A DNA stretch of 59,077 bases from an uncultured Mediterranea sp. (GCA_945879145.1 CAMCUZ010000012.1:1-59077); one strand, 5' to 3'. Shown: positions 8,362 to 18,095, counted from the first letter of the stretch. Numbers and translations: made by a program. The notes: a model not told the origin generated them from the letters alone.

Positions 8362-8973
8362 ATGGAACTGGATGATTTAAAAAAGAGATGGGGCGAGTTG
8401 GATAACCAACTCAAAAAGGCGCCTCTGGCTGGAGATGAGCAGATTTCGCGCATTGTCAGTGCGTGTAACGGTGAAACGCGCCGTAGCTTGGACCGCATCA
8501 AGGAGTTTTTGCGCTGGTCCCTCTGGGGTGCAGGCACCTTTTTGCTGCTGTTGATACTCTTCTCCATCTACCTAAGGCCCACCACTGAGAATCAGCAGTC
8601 TAAATTCTTCCTCTTTTGGGGCTTTCTGTTTGCTTCGTTCCTGGTGGCTTTTGCTTGGGACATCTACACCTACCGCCTGGTTCGGGGCATCCGGGTGGAC
8701 ACGATGAGCGTGGCCGAGGTGAGCCGTCGCATCGCCCTCTTCCACCGTCGCACCAACTACGAGGTGATAGGCCTGTCAGTATGGATTTTGGTTTACACCT
8801 TCTTTAATTACTGGTATCGTCAGCTCTACGAGCTCTCCCTTTTGGCCCAGATTTTCTACTTCAGCGCCACGCTGTTGATTGATGCCTTGGTCATCTACCT
8901 GCTCTACCGCCACAAAATCTATAAACCGATGCGCCATGCTGAAGAGAATATCCGTCGCCTCGGTTCGCTTTAA
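8362..8973 (+). CDS. four-helix membrane protein, putative partner of the ECF sigma factor
   Basis: 203 residues from the ATG at 8362; a TTG at 8356 would add only two residues. A hydrophilic N-terminal region of about 45 residues (ELDDLKKRWGELDNQLKK) precedes four predicted membrane segments at about 52-70, 80-103, 134-152 and 160-182. The loop between the second and third segments contains SVAEVSRRIALFHRRTNYEV. There is no zinc-binding anti-sigma motif. Proteins of this type commonly follow sigma factor genes in Bacteroides, so a role in holding or sensing for the sigma factor is a reasonable inference, not a demonstrated one. Confidence 0.7.
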   Translation: MELDDLKKRWGELDNQLKKAPLAGDEQISRIVSACNGETRRSLDRIKEFLRWSLWGAGTFLLLLILFSIYLRPTTENQQSKFFLFWGFLFASFLVAFAWDIYTYRLVRGIRVDTMSVAEVSRRIALFHRRTNYEVIGLSVWILVYTFFNYWYRQLYELSLLAQIFYFSATLLIDALVIYLLYRHKIYKPMRHAEENIRRLGSL

Positions 8974-9826
8974 GGCGCTATGCCCTAAACTGGCTGCCTT
9001 CCTGGTGGCAGCCTTGGTGCTTTATGCCTCAGTGATCGAGCCCTCGCGTCTGCAGGTCAAGCAGGTGAGCTACAGCTCCTCGCGCTTGCCTTCCGCTTTC
9101 GATGGCTTCCGGGTGGTGCAGCTCAGCGACCTCCATTTGGGTAGCTTCGTCAAGCACCCTCATACGATCTCCCGTCTGGTGCAGCGGGTCAATGCTTTGC
9201 ACCCGCATCTCATCCTTTTTACAGGCGATTTGGTCAACCGTCAGAGTGTCGAACTCCAGCCTTTTATGGCGCAACTCAGTCAGCTGAAGGCCGATTACGG
9301 CGTCTATGCCGTACTGGGCAATCATGATTATGGCAGCTACTACCGTTGGCCCACGCCGGAGGCCGAACGGGCCAATCTGGAGCAACTCAAGCGGATGGTG
9401 ACTGACATGGGGTGGCGTTGGCTCCATAATGACCATACCTTTATTCATCATGGCAATGACTCCATCGCACTGCTGGGTGTGGAAAACCATGGTGAGCCCC
9501 CCTTTCCTCAATATGGCGACCTTACCGCTGCCCTCTGTGGTGCTGGTGATGGCTTCAAACTGCTCATGAGCCACAATCCTATCCATTGGCGGAGCGAGGT
9601 ATTGCCAGAAAGTGATGTCGATCTCACGCTGAGTGGCCACACTCACGCGATGCAGTCGATCGTGTGGGGACGTTCACTCGCTGAACTGAAATATCCCGAG
9701 TGGCATGGCTTTTATTACGAAGGAGATCGTGCGCTCTACGTCAACATCGGCCTTGGCTACGTAGGTTTTGCTTTCCGTTTCAATGCTCCGCCCGAGATTA
9801 CGCTACTGACATTGTCTCATTCCTAA
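8936..9826 (+). CDS. calcineurin-like metallophosphoesterase, membrane-anchored
   Basis: 296 residues from the ATG at 8936 (MLKRISVASVRFK), overlapping the membrane-protein gene by 38 bp. All hallmark motifs are present: SDLHLGS, FTGDLVN, LGNHDYG, a histidine in SHNPIHW and SGHTHAMQ. These bind the dinuclear metal centre. A hydrophobic N-terminal stretch (LAAFLVAALVLYASVIEP) is an uncleaved anchor or signal. The layout matches the YkuE/UDP-2,3-diacylglucosamine hydrolase-like branch, so a lipid pyrophosphate or cell-envelope phosphoester is a plausible substrate. It is translationally coupled to the sigma factor operon. Confidence 0.88.
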   Translation: MLKRISVASVRFKALCPKLAAFLVAALVLYASVIEPSRLQVKQVSYSSSRLPSAFDGFRVVQLSDLHLGSFVKHPHTISRLVQRVNALHPHLILFTGDLVNRQSVELQPFMAQLSQLKADYGVYAVLGNHDYGSYYRWPTPEAERANLEQLKRMVTDMGWRWLHNDHTFIHHGNDSIALLGVENHGEPPFPQYGDLTAALCGAGDGFKLLMSHNPIHWRSEVLPESDVDLTLSGHTHAMQSIVWGRSLAELKYPEWHGFYYEGDRALYVNIGLGYVGFAFRFNAPPEITLLTLSHS

Positions 9827-9889
9827 CTACAAAAGTGCCTCCTCAAGTAGGAAAAGGGGCTCTTTATCCCCAAATAATAGGTGAAAATA

Positions 9890-9920
9890 TTGCAAAAACC
9901 AATAAATAACGCTATGTTTG
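9890..9920 (+). promoter_or_regulatory. promoter of the sensor kinase gene
   Basis: TTG at 9890-9892, 20 bp spacer, then TATGTTTG at 9913-9920: a well-spaced Bacteroidota promoter. Transcription should start near 9927. That leaves a 25-base leader to the ATG at 9952 and disfavours longer frames starting further upstream. Confidence 0.65.
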
Positions 9921-9951
9921 CACCAAGAATTTGTCAACTGAAAGAACTGCT

Positions 9952-12597
9952 ATGTGTACCAACATCTTGAACTATTTTGCCACGAAGACCTGTGCCCTGC
10001 ATCGTTGGCTGCATCTGCTCCTTTGGGGAGTAGGGCTGCTTGGTGCTTCGTCCCTCTGTCAAGCAGCGGAGCCGATATATCGTGTTCTATATATTCAATC
10101 CTACAATCCATTTGCTAAAGCGAGTTCCGACCTGACCGAAGGGCTGAAGGCCGGCTTCGAGAAAAGCCGCTTACAAGTGAATCTTACCGTAGAATACCTG
10201 GATGCCACTCAGTGGGGGATGAATGAGGAGCAACTCATCATGCGCCGTATCTGCCAACGGGCCCGCGAGCGAGGAGTCGATTTGATTGTGACTTCGGGAG
10301 ACGAGGCCTTCTATACATTGACCCATTGCGGCGATTCGTTGGGCTATCATTATCCCCTGTTGATTGCCGGCGTGAAATACCCCGACTGGGAAACCATCCA
10401 GCGCATGCCCAACGTCACGGGGTTTACCTCTGAACCCAAATTCCTTGATATCCTCAATGAGGCCAACAGGCTCTTCCCCTCGCGTACTGAAGTGATCTGT
10501 TTAGGTGAATCGGGGTTTATGGCCCGTAGGGGTGATGCGGAGTTGCGCAAGGTGTGGGGCCACTTTGTCGAGAGACACCCAGATTACACGCTCACCTCGA
10601 TCAATGTGAGTGAGGCGCAGCCGTGGCGTATCATTGATGCGATCTGTAACGCGGCGTATACACGCCATACGGTGGTGATCATTCCCAAGTGGACTCCCTT
10701 TCTCTCTATCATTAGCAAGAACTCCAAAGCGCCGGTCTTCGCTTGTCAGAATCGAGCTTTGACCCATGGTGTGTTGGCCGTCTATGACTTGGAGTCGTAC
10801 CGTAAGATGGTGCCTGTAGGTGAGCGGGTGGCACAGATACTCCGTGGACGAGCACCGAGCGAATTCCCCATAGCGGATCACCCCAACTTCTTCCGTTACG
10901 ATTACAAGCAGTTGCGCTACTTTCATGTTGACGAGGGGTTGGCTGCCAAAGGGGGTGAGATTCACAATGTGCCGGCTGAGAAGTACTTTGCTCCTTTTGT
11001 GCTGATGTCCATCATGCTGCTGGGGGTGCTCAGCCTGTTGGTGGCGTGGCTTTTCCGTCAGAATCGCAAGGAGTCGCATCGGCGCATAGCGGCCCAGATG
11101 CGTCTGGAGGCTCAGCAGCAACTGGTGGAGCAGCGTGACGAATATGATGACATCTTGGCCTCCATTAGCGATGCGCTGATTACCTGTGATACGGGCCTGC
11201 ATATCCGTTACATCAACAACGCCCTCAAGCAACTGATTGACCTGCCGCAGGAGTGGAGGCAGCCTTTTTTCTATGAGGGTCATCCGGTAGGCTCGGTGTT
11301 CTGTCTTTACAAGGGGGGAAAGGATGTGTTGGCCGCTCTGCTCCATCAGGCTATGGACGAGCGACGTTCCATCGCTTTGCCCGATAAATGCTTCCTTCAG
11401 CCCGTTCACCACAAAGATTACTTCCCTGTAGCGGGCGAAGTGACTCCTGTGTTTGCAGGAGATAAACTCACGGGGCTGGCCGTCACTTTTCGCAGTACGC
11501 AGGAGGAACAGATTCAGCAGTCGTTTCTCGACATCGCTGTGGAGGAGCACGGTATTTATCCCTGGTGGTACGACTCGGAAAAGCAGCTTTTCTACTTTCC
11601 GAACAGCCTACTGGAAGCTTTTGGTCAGACCGCTGTACATGGTGCGCTGACGCTGAATGAGGTGCATAACTTGATTTATCAAGATGACCGTGAGTATGTG
11701 GCTCAACTCTTTTCGAAGAGCCTTACTATGCGCGAGAACCAGCGCATTGTGATTCGGATAAACCGAGGCATGCAGGCGGAGTGGTGGGAGATTCGTCTCC
11801 ACTTCCTCGAAGGGGCCACTCCGGGCATGACCTATCGCGTAGTGGGTGTCTGTCAGAGTGTTCAGCGATTCAAGGATGCTGAGGCTGAGCTGGTTCAGGC
11901 ACGCGACAAGGCCATGCAGACCGACCAGCTGAAATCGGCATTCCTGGCTAATATGAGCCACGAGATTCGTACGCCCCTCAACTCGATTGTGGGCTTCTCA
12001 AACCTGCTGAAGGATTTGGATAGCTTCAGCCGGGAAGAGGTGACTCAGTTTATTGACACAATCAACAACAACTGCGATATGCTGTTGGCCCTGATTAACG
12101 ATGTGCTCGACCTGGCACGCATTGAATCGGGCTCGATGGATTTTGACTTTGAAGAGTACAATCTGAAGGATATCATTCAGCAGGTTCATGCCGCTCACAA
12201 CTATCGACTTTCATCCGATTTGCAGCTGTTGATGGATTGTCCTGAGGGTGAGGGTATCGTAATTCGTACCGACATGAACCGTCTGAAGCAGGTGTTCAAC
12301 AACCTGATATCCAACGCTCGAAAGTTCACTCTCGAAGGCTGCATTACCATTGGTTACCGGGTAGATGAGGAGCAGCATAAGGCCATTGTTTTTGTCAAAG
12401 ATACGGGCTGTGGCATGACTGAAGAGGTGATAAGCCATATCTTTGAGCGTTTCTACAAGGGGGACAGCTTCCGACAGGGTGCGGGCTTGGGTCTGAGCAT
12501 CTGTCACACCATCGTGGAGCAACTCAGTGGAGAGATTAAGGTCTCCTCTGTGCCGGATAAAGGTTCTTGCTTCGAGGTGTGGCTCCCACTGGATTGA
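9952..12597 (+). CDS. membrane sensor histidine kinase with periplasmic ABC-substrate-binding-like domain
   Basis: 881 residues from the ATG at 9952. It has a signal/anchor helix ([18 protein letters not shown]) and then a periplasmic domain of about 300 residues resembling the ABC transporter substrate-binding fold ([20 protein letters not shown]). A transmembrane helix lies at about 345-370 ([19 protein letters not shown]), followed by a coiled linker and two PAS-like regions (about 395-505 and 520-640). The HisKA domain has the phospho-accepting His670 ([12 protein letters not shown]), followed by an HATPase_c domain ([23 protein letters not shown]). There is no receiver domain and no response regulator next door, so it is an orphan kinase. 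It probably senses a small extracellular ligand and phosphorylates a regulator encoded elsewhere. Confidence 0.92.
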   Translation: MCTNILNYFATKTCALHRWLHLLLWGVGLLGASSLCQAAEPIYRVLYIQSYNPFAKASSDLTEGLKAGFEKSRLQVNLTVEYLDATQWGMNEEQLIMRRICQRARERGVDLIVTSGDEAFYTLTHCGDSLGYHYPLLIAGVKYPDWETIQRMPNVTGFTSEPKFLDILNEANRLFPSRTEVICLGESGFMARRGDAELRKVWGHFVERHPDYTLTSINVSEAQPWRIIDAICNAAYTRHTVVIIPKWTPFLSIISKNSKAPVFACQNRALTHGVLAVYDLESYRKMVPVGERVAQILRGRAPSEFPIADHPNFFRYDYKQLRYFHVDEGLAAKGGEIHNVPAEKYFAPFVLMSIMLLGVLSLLVAWLFRQNRKESHRRIAAQMRLEAQQQLVEQRDEYDDILASISDALITCDTGLHIRYINNALKQLIDLPQEWRQPFFYEGHPVGSVFCLYKGGKDVLAALLHQAMDERRSIALPDKCFLQPVHHKDYFPVAGEVTPVFAGDKLTGLAVTFRSTQEEQIQQSFLDIAVEEHGIYPWWYDSEKQLFYFPNSLLEAFGQTAVHGALTLNEVHNLIYQDDREYVAQLFSKSLTMRENQRIVIRINRGMQAEWWEIRLHFLEGATPGMTYRVVGVCQSVQRFKDAEAELVQARDKAMQTDQLKSAFLANMSHEIRTPLNSIVGFSNLLKDLDSFSREEVTQFIDTINNNCDMLLALINDVLDLARIESGSMDFDFEEYNLKDIIQQVHAAHNYRLSSDLQLLMDCPEGEGIVIRTDMNRLKQVFNNLISNARKFTLEGCITIGYRVDEEQHKAIVFVKDTGCGMTEEVISHIFERFYKGDSFRQGAGLGLSICHTIVEQLSGEIKVSSVPDKGSCFEVWLPLD

Positions 12598-12628
12598 GCG
12601 CCATTTCGTCTCCTTCAGTCCTCACTTT

Positions 12629-13861
12629 TTACACTTTGCGACACCCAAAGCCTTGCAAAAAAAGGCCAAGTTGCGTGGCCTGATTGCCTCTGAGTAGCAC
12701 GTGATGATTACCCAGCGGACGGCGGAAGAAGTAATCTACTGAGCCGTCCAGTCTGACCTTGACCTGCGTGCGACAGAGGTTGATGTAGTTGGTGTTTTCG
12801 GTCAGTGTGCCGGTGTTCAGATAGTATTCATCCAGGCTCTCACCGCCAATCTTCAGCAGGGTGACGTCACCCGTAGGGAGCAATCCCTGAATACCTATAC
12901 CACTCTGTGTCTCAAAGTGATCGCGCAGAATGTAGTGCTCCGTCTGCTTCAGTCCCACGGTGCAGTGGGCCAGTACGACCTCGTTGCTGGCATCGTGAAT
13001 CATCGCGACATTGGCCATGAAGCCTTGCTGCGAGGTGAGTGTACGGGCAATGTGCATGGTGAAGACCGTCTGCAGATCGCCCTCGCAACCAGCCGTAATG
13101 CCGGCATCATTGAGTAGTGAGAGGGCCAGGCATCCCGTTGTCCCAATGAGGTCAATCAGTTTGAAGCAACTCAGCGTCAGCGCATGGAGATGTTGCTCCT
13201 GAGCCACCAGCCGTAGGGCTTGATAGAAGCGCATCGCTTTGATCAGCTGTTCGGGGGTAGATTCACGGCAGGCTAATGCTTGTGTGGCAATGTGGGCTGC
13301 ATAATCACCCACTTCATCCTCTTTAACCTTTTGGTAGCGCTCCACCACCAGATCCAACGGAATATCGACAAAGTTCACACCCCAGCGTCGCTTGGCCAGC
13401 AGGTAGTCCACACCACTTGCTATCAGCCAGGGCGAGGGGGTGCCGACTACGCCGATGCGTGTGCCGCGCAGGGCGTTGGCTGCGTTGAAGTTCTGGTGGA
13501 GCACCAGGAGGCGCTTGATGATACGGGTCAGATTACCATGTAGGATTTCGCTCTGCATGCCCCGATTGCGCAGCCAGCTATGCACTTCGAGTGCAGCGGC
13601 CAGGGAGTTCTGCATGCCGTCGGCAAGAATCGCCGTGGGGCGAGGCAGCTGCTCAAAGCGGCTGATGACCATGCGCTCTACGCCTCCCGAGGCGATAAAG
13701 ACAATGGCAAAGTCATTCGGCATGAGTAGTCGGATATGGTCGGGGTCGATGATACGGACGGTGAAGTATTTCTCCAGCTCGTTGAGAATGACCTCGTGCG
13801 AGCTGAGCACAGATTGTTGCTTGAGCAGGGTCGAAGCAAATGTAATGAGATGTATAGTCAT
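12629..13861 (-). CDS. L-fucose/L-arabinose isomerase-like protein (COG2407-type)
   Basis: 410 residues. The N-terminal half has two Rossmann-like segments (FAIVFIASGGVERMVISRF; GTRIGVVGTPSPWLIASGVD) and the C-terminal half has GCEGDLQTVFTMHIARTL and LGNHHVLLRGN. This is the general layout of the fucose isomerase-like superfamily, in which carboxylate and histidine residues bind a divalent metal at a ketose/aldose site. Glu in CEGDLQ and His in GNHH are candidates for metal or substrate contacts. No sugar-catabolism genes lie beside it, so its substrate cannot be read from context. It is convergent with the sensor kinase and divergent from the aminotransferase gene. Confidence 0.72.
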   Translation of the reverse strand: MTIHLITFASTLLKQQSVLSSHEVILNELEKYFTVRIIDPDHIRLLMPNDFAIVFIASGGVERMVISRFEQLPRPTAILADGMQNSLAAALEVHSWLRNRGMQSEILHGNLTRIIKRLLVLHQNFNAANALRGTRIGVVGTPSPWLIASGVDYLLAKRRWGVNFVDIPLDLVVERYQKVKEDEVGDYAAHIATQALACRESTPEQLIKAMRFYQALRLVAQEQHLHALTLSCFKLIDLIGTTGCLALSLLNDAGITAGCEGDLQTVFTMHIARTLTSQQGFMANVAMIHDASNEVVLAHCTVGLKQTEHYILRDHFETQSGIGIQGLLPTGDVTLLKIGGESLDEYYLNTGTLTENTNYINLCRTQVKVRLDGSVDYFFRRPLGNHHVLLRGNQATQLGLFLQGFGCRKV

Positions 13862-13886
13862 AGTCGTTCAGTTGAATTTGGATAGC

Positions 13887-13894
13887 CAAAGATA
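13887..13894 (-). promoter_or_regulatory. candidate -7 element for the fucose-isomerase-like gene
   Basis: Minus-strand TATCTTTG matches TAnnTTTG and lies 25 bp upstream of the ATG at 13861. No good TTTG is seen at the -33 distance. Confidence 0.5.
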
Positions 13895-13989
13895 AGCATT
13901 TCATTTCTAAAATCCATAACGTTTAAGGAGAATAATTTGTTCTTTCTAGATTTTGTGGAATATATAGTATATAGTTTCGAAGAATTTAC

Positions 13990-13997
13990 TACTTTTG
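13990..13997 (+). promoter_or_regulatory. candidate -7 element for the aminotransferase-permease pair
   Basis: TACTTTTG matches TAnnTTTG, 34 bp upstream of the ATG at 14032. The upstream DNA is AT-rich (13920-13985), without a clear -33 TTTG. Confidence 0.55.
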
Positions 13998-14031
13998 CCC
14001 CTCAAATACGAACAAAAAGCTGATTTGAATT

Positions 14032-15228
14032 ATGCCAAACATCTCGATACGGGGAATGGAGATGCCCGCTTCGCCCATCCGCAAGCTGGCTCCGCTGGCC
14101 GATGCGGCCAAACAGCGTGGAGTACACGTATATCATCTAAATATTGGTCAGCCCGACCTGCCTACGCCCAATGAAGCCATTGAGGCGATACGCAACATCG
14201 ATCGCTCGGTGCTGGAGTACAGTCCCAGTGCCGGCTACCGCAGCTACCGTGAGAAGCTGGTGGGCTACTATGCCAAGTACAACATCCATCTGACGGCCGA
14301 TGACATCATCGTGACCTCTGGCGGTTCAGAGGCAGTGCTCTTCTCTTTTCTGGCCTGTCTGAATCCAGGCGATGAAATCATTGTGCCCGAGCCTGCCTAC
14401 GCCAACTACATGGCTTTTGCCATCTCGGCTGGTGCCGTAATACGTACTATTGCCACCACCATCGAAGAGGGCTTCTCGCTGCCCAAGGTGGAGAAATTCG
14501 AGGAACTCATCAATGAACGTACGCGAGCCATTCTGATCTGTAATCCCAACAATCCCACGGGGTATCTCTATACGAGGCGCGAAATGAACCAGATTCGTGA
14601 CCTGGTGAAGAAGTACGACCTCTTCCTCTTCTCTGATGAGGTGTATCGGGAATTCATCTATACTGGTTCGCCCTATATCTCGGCCTGCCACCTCGAAGGC
14701 ATTGAGCAGAACGTGGTGCTGATTGACTCGGTGTCGAAGCGCTATTCTGAGTGCGGCATTCGCATTGGGGCACTGATTACGAAGAATCCTACTATTCGCG
14801 AGGCGGTAATGAAGTTCTGCCAAGCTCGTCTCAGCCCGCCACTCATCGGACAGATTGCTGCCGAGGCTTCGCTCGATGCTGATCCCGACTATTTACGTGA
14901 CACCTACGACGAGTATGTGGAGCGGCGTAAGTGCCTTATCGACGGACTGAATCGTATTCCTGGCGTCTATTCGCCCATCCCAATGGGGGCCTTCTATACT
15001 GTAGCCCGCTTACCGGTGGATGATAGTGAGAAATTTTGCGCTTGGTGCCTGAGCGAATTTGAGTACGAGGGCGAGACGGTCTTCATGGCTCCAGCTTCGG
15101 GCTTCTATACGACTCCTGGCAGTGGACGCGACGAGGTACGTATTGCGTATGTGCTGAAGAAAGAGGATCTCTCGCGTGCGCTGGTGGTGCTCGAAAAGGC
15201 CTTGGAGGCGTATAACAGGCAGCGATGA
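14032..15228 (+). CDS. PLP-dependent class I/II aminotransferase (aspartate aminotransferase-like)
   Basis: 398 residues, fold-type I aminotransferase of the AspC/AraT group. It moves an amino group between an amino acid and a 2-oxo acid. Visible motifs are NIGQPDLPTP near the N terminus, VTSGGSEAVLFSF for phosphate binding, NPNNPTGYLYT, FSDEVYREF (Asp binding the pyridine nitrogen), and the Schiff-base lysine in SVSKRYSECGIRIG. The Cys-Gly after the lysine differs from the more usual A-G-W/L-R pattern. The exact substrate is uncertain: aspartate is the default, but broad or aromatic specificity is possible. It overlaps the downstream permease gene by the 4-base ATGA junction, so the two are translated together. 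Confidence 0.9.
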   Translation: MPNISIRGMEMPASPIRKLAPLADAAKQRGVHVYHLNIGQPDLPTPNEAIEAIRNIDRSVLEYSPSAGYRSYREKLVGYYAKYNIHLTADDIIVTSGGSEAVLFSFLACLNPGDEIIVPEPAYANYMAFAISAGAVIRTIATTIEEGFSLPKVEKFEELINERTRAILICNPNNPTGYLYTRREMNQIRDLVKKYDLFLFSDEVYREFIYTGSPYISACHLEGIEQNVVLIDSVSKRYSECGIRIGALITKNPTIREAVMKFCQARLSPPLIGQIAAEASLDADPDYLRDTYDEYVERRKCLIDGLNRIPGVYSPIPMGAFYTVARLPVDDSEKFCAWCLSEFEYEGETVFMAPASGFYTTPGSGRDEVRIAYVLKKEDLSRALVVLEKALEAYNRQR

Positions 15229-16472
15229 ATCTGGCCCGTCATTTAGCCCTTCGGATTTACCGTGGCGAAGAGGGGGAGCAGCGGCAAGCATCGCGCCCTG
15301 TGGTGGTGATTGCCATGGCTGGCATTGCCATTGGCGTGGCTGTCATGCTCATCTCCGTGGCTGTAGTGATAGGCTTCAAGCAAGAGGTGCGAGGAAAAAT
15401 CGTGGGCTTCAGTTCCCACATTACGGTGATGAACCAACGTGTGGCCTCGGCTTACGATTCGCGTCCGGTGGTGACTGATGATTCGTTGATGGCCCTTTTT
15501 TCCAACTGCCCTCAGGTGAAGCATGCCCAGCGATTCTCACTCAAGGCGGGCATGATCAAGACGCAGGATGCGTTTCAGGGGATGGTGCTTAAAGGGGTAG
15601 GGCCGGAGTACGACCGCCGCTTTCTGCGGCGTCACTTGGTGGAGGGGGAGTGTCCGCAGTTCAGCGACTCAGCTTCGACCAACCGGGTGGTGATTTCGCG
15701 CCTCTTGGCCGATAAGCTGCGCCTAAAGGTGGGCGACAAACTGGATACCTATTTCCTTGATGAGCAGGTCAGGGCTCGCCGACTACAGGTGGTGGGCATC
15801 TACTGTACCAACTTTGCCGACTTTGACCGCATGATGCTATTCACCGACCTCTGTACCGTGAACCGTTTGAACCGATGGCATGAGGATCAGTCCTCGGGCA
15901 TGGAGGTGGAGGTGAGGGATTACGAACAATTGGATGAAACAACCTTCGCACTGGCCGACCAGCTGGCTGAGCACACCGACCGCTATGGGCAACGCTATGT
16001 GGTGGTGAGCGTAGAGCAACTCAATCCTCAGATGTTTGCCTGGCTGGGTATTCTCGACGTCAATATCTGGGTGATTCTCTTCCTGATGGTGGGAGTTGCT
16101 GGTTTCACGATGGTTTCGGGACTGCTCATCATCATCATTGAGCGCACAGCAATGATTGGTTTGCTGAAGTCGCTTGGAGCTAGCAATCTGCTGTTGCGCA
16201 AGCTGTTCCTTTGGCTTTCGGTCTTCTTGATTGGGCGGGGTATGTTGTGGGGCAATGTGGTTGCCTTGCTGCTCATTTTTGCACAGCGCTGGTTGGGCCT
16301 CTTTACCCTTGATCCCGAGACGTATTACATGGATACAGTACCTATGGCCTTGCCTTGGGGCTATTTTCTCTTGATTAATCTGGGGGCTTTTGTGGCTTCA
16401 GTGCTGATGCTCGTAGGCCCATCTTACCTCATTGCCCGCATCCACCCTGCTACTTCGATGCGCTATGAGTAG
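15225..16472 (+). CDS. FtsX/LolE-family ABC transporter permease
   Basis: 415 residues with the MacB/LolC-E topology: one N-terminal membrane helix (about 25-45, VVIAMAGIAIGVAVMLISV), a periplasmic domain of about 220 residues (VVISRLLADKLRLKVGDKL), then three helices at about 275-300, 320-345 and 370-395. The loop IGLLKSLGASNLLLRKLFL between helices 2 and 3 is the coupling motif of lipoprotein-releasing permeases. It probably works with an ATPase encoded elsewhere to extract lipoproteins from the inner membrane. Its start overlaps the stop of the aminotransferase gene (ATGA). Confidence 0.9.
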   Translation: MNLARHLALRIYRGEEGEQRQASRPVVVIAMAGIAIGVAVMLISVAVVIGFKQEVRGKIVGFSSHITVMNQRVASAYDSRPVVTDDSLMALFSNCPQVKHAQRFSLKAGMIKTQDAFQGMVLKGVGPEYDRRFLRRHLVEGECPQFSDSASTNRVVISRLLADKLRLKVGDKLDTYFLDEQVRARRLQVVGIYCTNFADFDRMMLFTDLCTVNRLNRWHEDQSSGMEVEVRDYEQLDETTFALADQLAEHTDRYGQRYVVVSVEQLNPQMFAWLGILDVNIWVILFLMVGVAGFTMVSGLLIIIIERTAMIGLLKSLGASNLLLRKLFLWLSVFLIGRGMLWGNVVALLLIFAQRWLGLFTLDPETYYMDTVPMALPWGYFLLINLGAFVASVLMLVGPSYLIARIHPATSMRYE

Positions 16473-16496
16473 GCATTCCATCCCTTTTCCGCACCT

Positions 16497-16541
16497 ATTC
16501 CCTACGGTGCTCTACAATTTCTTGGAGAAGCCGTAGGGAAT
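16497..16541. terminator. inverted repeat between convergent genes, possible bidirectional terminator
   Basis: Perfect 11-bp arms (ATTCCCTACGG at 16497-16507 and its complement at 16531-16541) enclose a 23-base loop. The repeat lies between the convergent permease and bioD genes. No T-tract follows on either strand, so a factor-assisted terminator or an RNA-stabilising hairpin fits better than a classical intrinsic terminator. Confidence 0.45.
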
Positions 16542-16620
16542 GCGTGGGGGAATCGTTGGTGCAGAGTATGGTCGCCTACCTCGTATGGGCGATGATTAAC
16601 CCAATGGATGGTTGTAGAAC

Positions 16621-17256
16621 TTATTGAACTACTGGTACCTGCATGAATTTTGTCTGAGGGGAATGGAGTGAAAGCCAGCGCTGCAGGTAGCATAGGGTAT
16701 CCTCCTGGATGGTGGTATCGGCCACGGGTGGATAGAGATTGTAGAGTAAGTGGCTCATGGCGATGTCTCGTCGCTGGATGGCTTCAAAACTCAGCAACGT
16801 GTGGTTGATGCTGCCCAGTTTGCCACTGGTGACGAAAACCAGTGGATAGCCCTGTTCGTGCAGGTAGTCAATGGTGAGGTAATCCTCTTGGAGTGGCACC
16901 ATCAGTCCTCCAGCACCTTCAACCAGCACAACGTCGTAGCGGCGCTCCAGTTCGCGGGTGGCTGCGGTGATGCGCTCCAGATTGATGGGGCGTTGGTCGA
17001 TGCGGGCCGCTAGATGGGGTGAACAAGGGTAGGAATAGATCTCAGGCATGGTAAGCCCTTCGTGGTCCTCAGGCAGATAGCCCGTGCCCATCAATCGGCG
17101 GTGCAGGTCAATGTCTTCTGAATGACCCACGTTGCCTGTTTGAACCAATTTTTGTGTGATGACCCGTTTCCCTTGGGCCATGAATTGCAGGGCCAGCCAG
17201 GCCGTGCAATAGCTTTTTCCAGCATCTGTATCAATGCCACTGACAAAATATATCAT
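16621..17256 (-). CDS. bioD: dethiobiotin synthetase
   Basis: 211 residues. It carboxylates 7,8-diaminopelargonate with CO2 and ATP to close the ureido ring of dethiobiotin. The P-loop is near the N terminus (GIDTDAGKS, about 7-15) and the EGAGGLMVPL motif at about 115-124. The catalytic lysine is in TQKLVQTG. It is the last gene of the biotin operon and lies 68 bp after bioC. Confidence 0.95.
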   Translation of the reverse strand: MIYFVSGIDTDAGKSYCTAWLALQFMAQGKRVITQKLVQTGNVGHSEDIDLHRRLMGTGYLPEDHEGLTMPEIYSYPCSPHLAARIDQRPINLERITAATRELERRYDVVLVEGAGGLMVPLQEDYLTIDYLHEQGYPLVFVTSGKLGSINHTLLSFEAIQRRDIAMSHLLYNLYPPVADTTIQEDTLCYLQRWLSLHSPQTKFMQVPVVQ

Positions 17257-17324
17257 AGCTCTTTAGTGATTGTTTGTTTCAGCTTTATTCTTTCTTTGTA
17301 GTGTAAATCCTTTAGGTCGGCATC

Positions 17325-18095
17325 TTACTCGTTCTTGAAAATCAGATAGAAGGGGTGGTATGTCAACGATACTTCTCCCTGGGCATTGCGGAAGCGCTCG
17401 GTATAGGCTCGGCAGAACTCGTTGAGCCGCTGCTTGCTCCATACCCGTTTTTCAGTGCCGGTTACCCCCGTCTCTTTGAGGTGACGAAGTACTTCCACCG
17501 GCGAGGGGAACCAAAGGGTGATATGCTCTTCTTCAGCATGGAGCAGGTGGAGAGTCGGCGGTATCATCTGGTGCCAAGCCGAGAGCGAGGGGTAGGTGAG
17601 TCCATGACCAGTCAATGATTTGATTTCGCACAGGTTGTCTGGACCGAAGGTGCTGAAGGCCAGAATTCCTTGAGGCACTAAGGCACTGGCACAGCGCTCC
17701 AAGAAGGCAGCTGGTGACTCAAACCATTGCACGGTGGAGCAGGACGTAATCAGTTGCATTCCCTCTGGCATCTCCAGCTGTTCAGCATCGGCACTCTTGA
17801 AAGTGGTCTCCACCTCGGGATAGCGTGCCGTGAGCTCGCTGATGAGTGATTCCATCTCCGGGCATAGATCCACCAACAGCAGGTGTTGAGGGTGCAGGCG
17901 TTCGAGCAGCAACTCGCTGTAGATTCCTGTGCCGCATCCAATCTCCATTAGTCGCAGTTGTTCTTGCTGTGCATCAGGTAGAGCACGTCTTACCAAGCGG
18001 AGCATCTTCTCTGCCACCTGCCGTTGGGCTCGAGCTGCTTGGGTATAGGTGCCCCTTGCCTTGGCAAAGCGTTGAGCAATCAGTTGTTTGTCCAT
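17325..18095 (-). CDS. bioC: malonyl-ACP O-methyltransferase
   Basis: 256 residues, class I SAM-dependent methyltransferase with motif I MEIGCGTGIYSELLLERL. In biotin synthesis BioC methylates the free carboxyl of malonyl-ACP, so that the fatty acid machinery can elongate it to pimeloyl-ACP methyl ester. The call rests on the fold plus its position between bioG and bioD. Its start overlaps the end of bioG by 16 bp. Confidence 0.92.
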   Translation of the reverse strand: MDKQLIAQRFAKARGTYTQAARAQRQVAEKMLRLVRRALPDAQQEQLRLMEIGCGTGIYSELLLERLHPQHLLLVDLCPEMESLISELTARYPEVETTFKSADAEQLEMPEGMQLITSCSTVQWFESPAAFLERCASALVPQGILAFSTFGPDNLCEIKSLTGHGLTYPSLSAWHQMIPPTLHLLHAEEEHITLWFPSPVEVLRHLKETGVTGTEKRVWSKQRLNEFCRAYTERFRNAQGEVSLTYHPFYLIFKNE

